The notes beneath the pieces were generated by a model, which did not search any database, was not told the origin of the DNA, and saw only the letters and a program-made list of their open reading frames with translations. A program made the position numbers and the translations under genes. A stretch of 6,165 nt of DNA from Planctomycetota bacterium (lineage in GTDB: Bacteria; Planctomycetota; UBA1135; GCA-002686595): positions 7,531-13,695 of the forward strand of contig WTJQ01000390.1 in NCBI GenBank assembly GCA_011524785.1, read 5' to 3'. Below are positions 1 through 5,398 of the stretch, piece after piece. Numbering within the stretch: the stretch's first letter is position 1; every line of letters starts with the position of its first letter.

Positions 1-1115
1 AGGATCGCGTCCAGCTCGCGCAGCAGCGCCTCGAGGACGTCGTCGTAGGAGTAGGTCCCGACGGTCTCCGGGCCCTTCTTCAGGTTGACCGTCTTGGGGC
101 CGCACCAGAGGCCGAGGTCGGCGTCGTCGGTCTCGCCGGGGCCGTTCACGCGGCAGCCCATCACGGCGATGGTCACGTCGTGCTCGGCCGCGCGTGCGGT
201 CGCCTCCTTCACCTCCTGAGCGAGGTCGATGAAGCGCTCGTTCTCGACGCGGGAGCAGGAGGGGCACGCGATGATGTTCAGGCCGTCGAAGAAGCCCTTG
301 GGCACGGAGCGGAAGCGGCCCGCCTCGATGTCGGCGAGGATCTGGCGTCCGACCTCGATCTCCATGCCCTTGTCCTCGAAGGGGACGGTCAGGGAGACGC
401 GCAGGGTGTCGCCGATCCCGCGCGGGATGAGCTGCTCGAAGGCGATGCGGGTCTTGATGACCCCGTCCGGCGGCATCCCGGCCTCGGTCACGCCCAGGTG
501 CAGGGGGACGTCGGGCCGCTCGGCCGCGAAGCGCTCGTTGGCCTCGACCACCAGCCGCGGGTCCGAGTCCTTGATCGACACGCAGAAGTCGTGGAAGCCC
601 AGCTCGTCGAGGATCGCGCAGTGGTCCACGGCCTGGGCGACGAGCGCGGCCACGTGGTCCTTGCCGAAGCGCTCCTTGTAGTCCGGCGCCAGCGAGCCCG
701 CGTTGCAGCCCACGCGCAGGGCGCAGTCGTGCGCCTTGGCGGTGTCCGCGATCCACGCGACCTTGTCGCGGATGGAGCGGTCCTTCTCGTGGTGGTGGAG
801 GTGCCCGGGGTTGTAGCGCAGCTTCTGGACGAAGGGCGCGACCTCGGCCGCCAGCCGGTAGTTCTCCTGCAGGTCGATCGAGAGGGGGACCGTCGCGCCG
901 TCCACGACCTCCGCGAGGGCGGCCACGTCGGCGGGGCTGTCGACCGCGATGCGCACGAGGTCGGCGCCGGCGGCGGTCAGGAGCTCGAGCTGGCGCCGCG
1001 TGGCCGGGACGTCCTGCGTCCGGGTCGCGGCCATCGACTGCACCATGATCGGCGCGTCGCCCCCGATGGTGAGGGAGCCGATGCGGATCGAGCGCGTGGT
1101 GCGGGTGCTGCTCAT
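1..1115 (-). CDS. ispG: 4-hydroxy-3-methylbut-2-en-1-yl diphosphate synthase (IspG/GcpE), C-terminus cut by window edge
   Basis: IspG catalyses the penultimate step of the MEP isoprenoid pathway in the cytoplasm: reductive ring opening of 2-C-methyl-erythritol 2,4-cyclodiphosphate to HMBPP, using a [4Fe-4S] cluster and an external electron donor such as ferredoxin or flavodoxin. Reading from ATG at 1115, 371 codons are visible with no stop. The TIM-barrel part shows QSM (26-28), RYNPG (100-104), RVGCNAGSL (134-142), HLGVTEAG (206-213) and [11 protein letters not shown] (about 233-243). The cluster domain shows ACPSC, giving Cys284 and Cys287, then GCRVNGPGE, giving Cys321 and Glu328. This is the conserved three-Cys-plus-Glu set of the family, at nearly the same spacing as in E. 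coli. It is the compact two-domain form. The E. coli enzyme is 372 residues and motifs here sit about 14-16 residues later, so only some 15 residues are probably missing. No Shine-Dalgarno precedes the ATG; the leader is pyrimidine-rich. The secreted hydrolase ends 74 bases upstream on the same strand but is unrelated in function. Identification is firm. Confidence 0.97.
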   Translation of the reverse strand, partial: MSSTRTTRSIRIGSLTIGGDAPIMVQSMAATRTQDVPATRRQLELLTAAGADLVRIAVDSPADVAALAEVVDGATVPLSIDLQENYRLAAEVAPFVQKLRYNPGHLHHHEKDRSIRDKVAWIADTAKAHDCALRVGCNAGSLAPDYKERFGKDHVAALVAQAVDHCAILDELGFHDFCVSIKDSDPRLVVEANERFAAERPDVPLHLGVTEAGMPPDGVIKTRIAFEQLIPRGIGDTLRVSLTVPFEDKGMEIEVGRQILADIEAGRFRSVPKGFFDGLNIIACPSCSRVENERFIDLAQEVKEATARAAEHDVTIAVMGCRVNGPGETDDADLGLWCGPKTVNLKKGPETVGTYSYDDVLEALLRELDAI

Positions 1116-1189
1116 GGCAGGAGGATAGTGGTCCCGTGCCCCGCGCCCCACCAGCCCGGGAGCGGGGGGAATCGCGCGGGGGACTCGGA
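1116..1189 (-). other. Hydrolase-ispG spacer with pyrimidine-rich ispG leader
   Basis: This 74-base gap lies between the stop of the hydrolase gene and the start of ispG, both on the minus strand. It is almost entirely G/C apart from a short CACTATCC stretch about 10 bases before the ATG. Directly before the ATG the minus strand reads CCTCCTGCC, the opposite of a Shine-Dalgarno. I see no convincing terminator or promoter, so read-through from the hydrolase gene and an independent ispG promoter are both possible. Confidence 0.45.
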
Positions 1190-2404
1190 TCAGGGCATGC
1201 GGAGGCGGGCGATCCGGGTGGGGACCCGCGTGCCGCTCGTCGCCCTCAGCCCACGCGCCGTCACGAGCGTGCCAGTGGCCGCTCCGATCGAGCCCGCGGT
1301 CGTGAGCTCCACGAGGCCGGTGCCGTCCAGGGTCCCCTGGAACTGCAGGGTGCCGCTCAGGCCCGGTCCCGAGAGGGAGGTCGCCAGGGCCTGGGGCGCG
1401 ATCGCCCACGCCATCCAGCCGCTGTCGCCGGGGAGGCCGGCCATTCCGAGCGTCAGCGTTCCGGTCGTCGAGGCGCGGGTCCACAGGAGCGGGTCGGCGC
1501 ACCGCGCGTCGGCCTCCAGGGGCTCGCCGTCCGCGCCGCTCCCCAGCACGTGCCACAGCTGGTCCTGGTCCCCGCGCAGCTCGGACGCGAACAGGGCCAC
1601 GGCGAGCCGCCGGTGCAGGCGGTTCTGCTCCGCGTGGGAGAGGGAGTTGGCGCCGAAGGGGAAGTCGAGCGAGCCGTTGTGGCCGCCGCCCACCACGCGC
1701 GGGAACAGGGCGCGCCGAGCGCTCGTCGCCTGCTCGAAGTAGACCCGCGCGTTGCCGTTCATGGGCGTCACGCTGTCCTCGGTCGCCCCGACCGAGGCCA
1801 TCACGCCCTCGAAGGTCGCGATGGGGAGGTCACTGAACCAGTTGCCCTCGAGCAGGACCGCGACCTCGAGCCGGGGCTCCCAGGGCATCGAGTAGCTGAT
1901 GGCCGCGCAGCCGTTCGAGTGGCCCATGGCTCCCCAGGGGCCGTCCGCTGCCATCTCGTGCAGGAAGTGACTCGCGTCCGCGCTGCGCTCGTCGGCCCAG
2001 TGGAGCAGCGCCTGCCCGTCCTGCGCCTGGTCCTGCACGTCCTGGATGAACCCAGCCTCGGTCGAGACCGACAGCACGACGAAGCCGTGGCCGGCCAGGT
2101 GGCTCGTGAGCACGCTGTAGAAGGACGGCGGCGCGAAGAAGCCGTGCGAGAACAGCACGAGGGGGTAGGGACCGCTCGCCGGGTCCGGAGCCGCGTTCGT
2201 CCCGCTGGTCAGCGCGGGGTAGTGGATGTCCGCGGTGACCGTGGAGTTGCCCGCGAGCGGGTGGGAGAAGCTCACCGACCGGAAGCCGACCGGGTGGGGG
2301 CCAGGGTCCTCCGGCAGCTGGAGGCCCGCCGCTGGGGCCGCCAGGGCGATGGCGAGGGCCAGGGCCTGGCTGGCGATGAGGGCGATGGAGGGGAGGGTCC
2401 GCAT
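1190..2404 (-). CDS. Secreted alpha/beta hydrolase (chlorophyllase / PAF-acetylhydrolase / dienelactone hydrolase-like) with extra C-terminal domain
   Basis: Predicted exported serine hydrolase of 404 residues; substrate unknown. ATG at 2404 was chosen because it opens a classic Sec signal peptide: MRTLP, then a hydrophobic run to about residue 23, then APAAG with likely cleavage near 26-27. The frame stays open upstream to about 2599, but that part is Arg/Pro-rich and not protein-like. The catalytic domain spans roughly 40-275. It shows LFSHGF (84-89, beta strand and oxyanion region), the nucleophile elbow GHSNG (161-165, Ser163), an acid candidate in VGATED (Glu209 or Asp210) and His242 in [10 protein letters not shown]. 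This order and spacing fit the family fold. PAF-acetylhydrolases and chlorophyllases usually have a second Gly after the elbow, where this protein has Cys166. Residues about 300-404 (from RCADPLLW to the end) form a Gly/Thr/Leu-rich, beta-looking extension outside the hydrolase fold, perhaps for wall or surface attachment or substrate binding; I cannot name it. There is no Shine-Dalgarno. The hydrolase class is secure; esterase, lipase or depolymerase activity is only a guess. Confidence 0.85.
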   Translation of the reverse strand: MRTLPSIALIASQALALAIALAAPAAGLQLPEDPGPHPVGFRSVSFSHPLAGNSTVTADIHYPALTSGTNAAPDPASGPYPLVLFSHGFFAPPSFYSVLTSHLAGHGFVVLSVSTEAGFIQDVQDQAQDGQALLHWADERSADASHFLHEMAADGPWGAMGHSNGCAAISYSMPWEPRLEVAVLLEGNWFSDLPIATFEGVMASVGATEDSVTPMNGNARVYFEQATSARRALFPRVVGGGHNGSLDFPFGANSLSHAEQNRLHRRLAVALFASELRGDQDQLWHVLGSGADGEPLEADARCADPLLWTRASTTGTLTLGMAGLPGDSGWMAWAIAPQALATSLSGPGLSGTLQFQGTLDGTGLVELTTAGSIGAATGTLVTARGLRATSGTRVPTRIARLRMP

Positions 2405-2737
2405 GGGATCGACGGCTCGGCCCGCCGATCCCAGGGTCGAGGGGGAACGCAGGGAGCGCAACCGGGCTGTGGAGGGGTTCGCAGCGCGGGACCTCTTGGG
2501 GGCGCCCCAGGGCGAGTTCTGGAGGGCTGCCGATTTTCGAGCGGGAATCCGCCCCCCTCCAGCCGGGGCTCCCGGATGCGAGGGCGGAAGGAGTCCCACG
2601 CCGCGCTGCGGCTGGGCAGACAGACACCTCGGCCGCGTGCCGGGGAACCGACCGGGCCCCCGGGGTCCGTCGTTCGAGCCCGCGGGAATCCCCTCTCCTG
2701 CGACCGGCGGCGGGCTTCGGGTGCCTCTTCCGTTGGG

Positions 2738-2798
2738 GCCAGCCGCGCAGCGAGCGCCTCGCTCGCACGAGGGGGGATCGCCGCGCGAGGCGGCTGGC
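2738..2798. repeat. Nested inverted repeat upstream of the oxidoreductase gene
   Basis: A 9-base arm at 2738-2746 (GCCAGCCGC) is perfectly complementary to 2790-2798 (GCGGCTGGC). Inside it lies a second perfect inverted repeat, GCGAGC at 2750-2755 and GCTCGC at 2761-2766, with a five-base loop. The structure ends 35 bases before the ATG of the oxidoreductase and 20 bases before its Shine-Dalgarno. If transcribed it would fold into a stable leader structure; as DNA the inner palindrome could be an operator. There is no T-tract, so it is not a normal intrinsic terminator. GC-rich sequence forms such stems by chance, so function is uncertain. Confidence 0.35.
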
Positions 2799-2818
2799 TA
2801 TCATCCGGGCAGCACGCC

Positions 2819-2824
2819 GGGAGG
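2819..2824 (+). promoter_or_regulatory. Shine-Dalgarno of the oxidoreductase gene
   Basis: GGGAGG with a nine-base spacer to ATG at 2834 is a good ribosome binding site. It fixes the start of the oxidoreductase: the reading frame is open far upstream (to 1136), but only this ATG has both a binding site and a directly following dinucleotide-binding motif. It is the only clear Shine-Dalgarno among the starts visible in the window. Confidence 0.75.
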
Positions 2825-2833
2825 CGCGCCCGC

Positions 2834-4072
2834 ATGAAGGCCAAGATCCTCATCATCGGCGGCGGGGGCATGGGCACCTCGATCGCCCTCCATGCCGCGA
2901 CTCGCTGCGACCCCCTCGACGAGCCCGTGCTCCTGATCGAGCGCGATCGCCTGGGAGCCGGGTCCTCCGGACGCTCCGGGGCCATCGTCCACGCGGCCTA
3001 CTCGGACCGCGTGCTCTGCGGCATGGCGCGCGACTCGCTGAAGCAGTACGTGCACTTCACGACCCACACGGGTCGCTCCGTGGGCCACCGCAAGACGGGC
3101 GTCCTCATCCTGCCCGGCGAGTCGGAGGAGGAGCGTGAGCACCACCACACCGACCTCGCCATGCAGCGCAGCCTCGGCATCAACGCCGAGGAGCTCGATG
3201 CCGAGGGCATCCGCGCGCGCGTGCCCGGGATCGAGGTCGCGGACGACGCCGTGGGCATCTGGCAGGCGGACGGGGGCTACCTCGAGCCGTCGCGCACGAT
3301 CGAGACCTTCGCGCGCCTGGCGCGGGAGCGGGGCGCCACCACGCGAACCGGCATCACGGGCCCGCGCGTCAAGGTCGAGGACGGGCGCGTGGTGGGCGTC
3401 GAGACCGACCAGGGCTCGTTCGAGGCCGAGCACGTCGTCCTGGCCACCGGGGCCTGGACCCGCGTCCTGCTCGGCGAGCTGGGGGTGAAGTGGCCCCTGC
3501 GCGTGCTGCGCACCGAGGAGCACTTCCTCGAGATGCCGCCGGTGGACATCAGCGACGAGGACGAGGGCTTCCAGGACCAGGGCGGTGGCGGCCACGAGGC
3601 GCGCTTCGTGCCCGATCCGCTCGAGACCCTGCCGGTCGCCCACCCGGTCGTGGTCGACCGCGAGAACTGCTTCCACATCCGCTGCGATCCCCAGGAGGGC
3701 CGCAGCCGCGTCGGACGGCTGGGCTTCAAGAAGCTGCCGGAGATCGACGGTCCGCTGGGTCCCGCGGAGCAGGCCAGCGGGGAGTTCTCGGACTGGGCGC
3801 GCACCAGGGTCACCAGCCGCCTGCCGTTCTACGGCGAGCTCGAGGACCGCGGCTCGAACGCGTCCCACATCACCGTGACGCCGGACGGCCGCGGGATCGT
3901 GGGGGAGGTCCCTGAGGTGAAGGGCCTGTGGGTCGTGACCGGCTTCTCCGGCCTCGACTACACCCTCGCCCCGAGCATCGGCGAGGGCCTGGTGCAGATG
4001 ATCCTCGGGAAGCCGGTCTCGGCCTTCGACCCGAGCTTCTTCGCGCCCGACCGCTTCGGCGACCAGGGCTGA
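2834..4072 (+). CDS. FAD-dependent oxidoreductase, DAO superfamily (sarcosine oxidase beta / glycine oxidase-like)
   Basis: Predicted cytoplasmic flavoenzyme of 412 residues that would oxidise an amine or amino acid (such as sarcosine, dimethylglycine or a D-amino acid); the actual substrate is unknown. The N-terminus is a Rossmann FAD-binding motif, IIGGGGMGTS (7-16, GxGxxG at 9-14), followed by VLLIERD with Glu36 to bind the ribose. GSSGRSGAIVH (43-53) matches the family's flavin-contacting segment. VLATGAWT (202-209) is the usual second FAD motif. The C-terminus has TPDGRGIVG (349-357), GLWVVTGFSG (about 364-373) and LAPSIGEGL (378-386), the hallmark DAO ending. The His of covalently flavinylated relatives is not evident. 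Residues about 236-266 form an acidic, Gly-rich insert (DISDEDEG, then four Gly) before AHPVVVD. No partner subunit, transporter or one-carbon gene adjoins it; it appears to be a single-gene unit running tail to tail into fliN. Superfamily is certain, exact activity is not. Confidence 0.9.
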   Translation: MKAKILIIGGGGMGTSIALHAATRCDPLDEPVLLIERDRLGAGSSGRSGAIVHAAYSDRVLCGMARDSLKQYVHFTTHTGRSVGHRKTGVLILPGESEEEREHHHTDLAMQRSLGINAEELDAEGIRARVPGIEVADDAVGIWQADGGYLEPSRTIETFARLARERGATTRTGITGPRVKVEDGRVVGVETDQGSFEAEHVVLATGAWTRVLLGELGVKWPLRVLRTEEHFLEMPPVDISDEDEGFQDQGGGGHEARFVPDPLETLPVAHPVVVDRENCFHIRCDPQEGRSRVGRLGFKKLPEIDGPLGPAEQASGEFSDWARTRVTSRLPFYGELEDRGSNASHITVTPDGRGIVGEVPEVKGLWVVTGFSGLDYTLAPSIGEGLVQMILGKPVSAFDPSFFAPDRFGDQG

Positions 4073-4078
4073 GCCTGG
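4063..4078. terminator. Possible weak bidirectional terminator hairpin between convergent genes
   Basis: CCAGG (4063-4067) and CCTGG (4074-4078) form a five-base stem with a six-base loop across the oxidoreductase stop codon, in a gap of only 21 bases before the fliN stop. A symmetric stem would serve both strands, which suits a tail-to-tail junction. No T-run follows on either strand and the stem is short, so this may be chance or only a partial signal. Confidence 0.25.
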
Positions 4079-4093
4079 CTGCCGAGGGCTCGC

Positions 4094-4438
4094 TCAGGAG
4101 TCCTTGGCCAGGTCGGTGATGCGGACGCCGTAGCTGTGGTCGATGGTGACGACCTCGCCGCGGGCGACGACCTTGCCGTTGACCAGCACGTCGGCCGGCT
4201 CGTGGGCCTCGCGGTCCAGCGGCAGCAGCGTGCCGGGCTTCATGCGCACCAGCTCGCCGAGGTTCATGCGCGTGCGGCCGATCTGGACGGTCACGCGGAC
4301 GGGGACGTCGAGGAGGCTCTCGAGGCCCATGGAGGAGCCCTCGCCCAGGCGTGCGGCCTCGGCGGCGACGGCCTCGGTGGCCTGATCGATGGCGGACTCG
4401 AGGTCCTGGTTCTGGTTGGTCTCGGGCATGGCGGTCAC
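4094..4438 (-). CDS. fliN: Flagellar motor switch protein FliN
   Basis: FliN is the C-ring protein at the cytoplasmic base of the flagellar motor. With FliM it forms the lower ring that binds the export apparatus and takes part in switching rotation. The 114-residue product has a short, acidic, Ala/Glu-rich N-terminus (about 1-38, probably helical or disordered) and then one SpoA domain covering about 40-111. The domain matches FliN closely: LLDVPVRVTVQIGRT (42-56), MNLGELVRMKPGTLLPLD (58-75), EPADVLVNGKVVARGEVV (80-97) and YGVRITDL (103-110). Length fits short FliN proteins. The start given is GTG at 4438, whose GTGA overlaps the fliM stop by four bases and suggests translational coupling; ATG at 4429, three codons later, is an equally plausible start and neither has a clear Shine-Dalgarno. 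It is the last gene of this flagellar cluster, followed by a convergent, unrelated gene. Confidence 0.96.
   Translation of the reverse strand: MTAMPETNQNQDLESAIDQATEAVAAEAARLGEGSSMGLESLLDVPVRVTVQIGRTRMNLGELVRMKPGTLLPLDREAHEPADVLVNGKVVARGEVVTIDHSYGVRITDLAKDS
4435..4438 (-). promoter_or_regulatory. GTGA start/stop overlap coupling fliM and fliN
   Basis: On the minus strand the GTG start of fliN and the TGA stop of fliM share bases, giving GTGA. Such four-base overlaps usually mean that ribosomes finishing the first gene restart on the second. This fits the need to keep FliM and FliN in fixed proportion, and would explain the absence of a Shine-Dalgarno for fliN. If translation starts at ATG 4429 instead, the genes would be separated by five bases and still tightly linked. 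Confidence 0.55.
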
Positions 4439-5364
4439 TCGGTCTCGGGGTGCAGCTCGCGGAACTCCTCGTCCAGGCGCTCCACCTGGACGGCCAGGTG
4501 GTCGCCGTGGCGACCCCAGCTGGCGCTGGCGTAGGGGCGGTCCTCGGCGAAGAGCTCGACGGTCGAGCCCTCGGGGACGTCCAGGGGGATCACGTCGCCG
4601 ACCTCCAGCTCGAGGAGCTGGGAGAGGGGGACGTCGATGGAGCCGAGGCAGGCGCTGACGGCGACCTGCACGCGGTCCAGGTGGTCGGGCAGGGCGGCCG
4701 CCGGAGGCTCGACCTCGATGCGCTCCTCGCGCACGCCGGGGAGCAGCACGCGCAGCTGGCTCGGGCCGCCGGGGCCCTCGAAGGCGAGGTCCACCGCGAG
4801 GCGCTGACCCTCCTGGTCGGGGGCGGCGATGCCGAGGGTGATCAGCTCGTCGGGGTCCTGGCCGATCTCGCCCGTGGTCGTCTCGAGGCCGAGCGCCAGG
4901 GCGCAGCAGCCCGCGACGCGGTCGAGCAGGTCGCTGACGATGCGCCCCTCGCTGCGGGAGAGGCGCGCGCTGGCGTCCGCCTCACCCTCGACGGCGCCGG
5001 TGATCACGGCCTCGGCCGTCCGGTGCGCGGCCTCGAGGTCCCAGACGATCCAGCCGGTCTCGGGGCCGCACCGGAAGCCGTGGACCACGAAGGGCACGGG
5101 GAGGTCGCGCCCCAGGCAGCAGGCGTCCACCTCGGTGAGGCCGACGAGGGTGAGCTTGTGCTGGCTGCGCAGGGTGCGCGCCAGCTCCGGTACGAGGGCG
5201 TCGAGCGCCGTGCGCACGCGACGCCGCAGCTGCTGCAGCGTGTCCGAGGACAGCTGGCGCGGCTGCGAGAAGTTGCGCGGCTCGACCTGCGGGCCGGTCG
5301 CCGCGCCGGTCTCGACGAACGCCTCCTGGAGGGCGTCGAGCTCGGGCTCTTCGAGGCTGCTCAT
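4435..5364 (-). CDS. fliM: Flagellar motor switch protein FliM (divergent)
   Basis: FliM joins FliG to FliN in the C-ring and normally receives CheY-P, which reverses the motor. The 309-residue product begins with LEEPELDALQEAF (4-16), a recognisable but degenerate form of the EIDALL CheY-binding segment. It then has RNFSQPRQLS (30-39), resembling the conserved 'DF.RP..LS' entry into the middle domain. Residues about 40-200 would be the CheC-like middle domain, but similarity is weak and the GGxG motif that contacts FliG is not visible; the matching place may be ITGAVEGEAD (121-130). The C-terminal SpoA domain is clear at about 231-297 (VSACLGSIDVPLSQLLELEV, then GDVIPLD). ATG at 5364 is the natural start, with the CheY-like motif directly after it; there is no Shine-Dalgarno. 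It lies 34 bases after the FliL-like gene and overlaps fliN by four bases, and this L-M-N order strongly supports the call. Confidence 0.9.
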   Translation of the reverse strand: MSSLEEPELDALQEAFVETGAATGPQVEPRNFSQPRQLSSDTLQQLRRRVRTALDALVPELARTLRSQHKLTLVGLTEVDACCLGRDLPVPFVVHGFRCGPETGWIVWDLEAAHRTAEAVITGAVEGEADASARLSRSEGRIVSDLLDRVAGCCALALGLETTTGEIGQDPDELITLGIAAPDQEGQRLAVDLAFEGPGGPSQLRVLLPGVREERIEVEPPAAALPDHLDRVQVAVSACLGSIDVPLSQLLELEVGDVIPLDVPEGSTVELFAEDRPYASASWGRHGDHLAVQVERLDEEFRELHPETE

Positions 5365-5398
5365 GGGCGCTGGTGAGGGGTCCTGGGGGAGGTCGGGC

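Larger units (their letters stand above)
2405..2833. other. Non-coding divergent intergenic region
   Basis: These 429 bases lie between two genes transcribed away from each other, so they should hold both promoters. Frames are open through the region on both strands, but their translations are Arg/Pro/Gly-rich low-complexity sequence without recognisable motifs, as expected by chance at this GC content. I found no convincing -35/-10 pair. The few AT-richer spots (for example 2533-2537) are too short to call. Several GC-rich inverted repeats are present: a 10-base palindrome at 2499-2508, a hairpin around 2650-2667, and a nested stem at 2738-2798 described separately. No tRNA or other RNA gene could be supported. 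Confidence 0.6.

Noticed and set aside
180..1742. A 520-codon open frame on the plus strand antisense to ispG and to part of the hydrolase gene
   Set aside because: Its translation is Ala/Arg/Gly/Val-rich without motifs and lies opposite the unmistakable ispG and hydrolase coding sequences. Stop codons are rare opposite GC-rich genes, so such frames are expected.
2405..2599. An N-terminal extension of the hydrolase to a start at 2599
   Set aside because: The added 65 residues are Arg/Pro/Ser-rich and would bury the clear signal peptide that starts at 2404 inside the protein.
2590..2692. A tRNA-like pattern: GTTCGAGCCC at 2672-2681 resembles a T-arm, and GGAGTCC (2590-2596) pairs 6 of 7 with GGAATCC (2685-2691)
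   Set aside because: The T-stem has a mismatch and a wobble in five pairs, the span of about 102 bases is too long for an ordinary tRNA, and I could not find a proper D-arm or anticodon arm, including one for a selenocysteine tRNA.
1136..2833. A plus-strand frame opening at GTG 1136, with a perfect AGGAGG at 1119-1124 before it, which would extend the oxidoreductase N-terminus by 566 residues
   Set aside because: The extension is low-complexity, antisense to the hydrolase and crosses the non-coding region. The FAD motif begins right after ATG 2834, which has its own Shine-Dalgarno. The AGGAGG at 1119 is simply the complement of the ispG leader.
4136..5376. Plus-strand open frames opposite fliN and fliM (4136-4534, 4351-5376)
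   Set aside because: They are Gly/Ala/Leu/Val/Arg-rich mirror frames of well-supported FliN and FliM coding sequence, with no independent motif or ribosome binding site.
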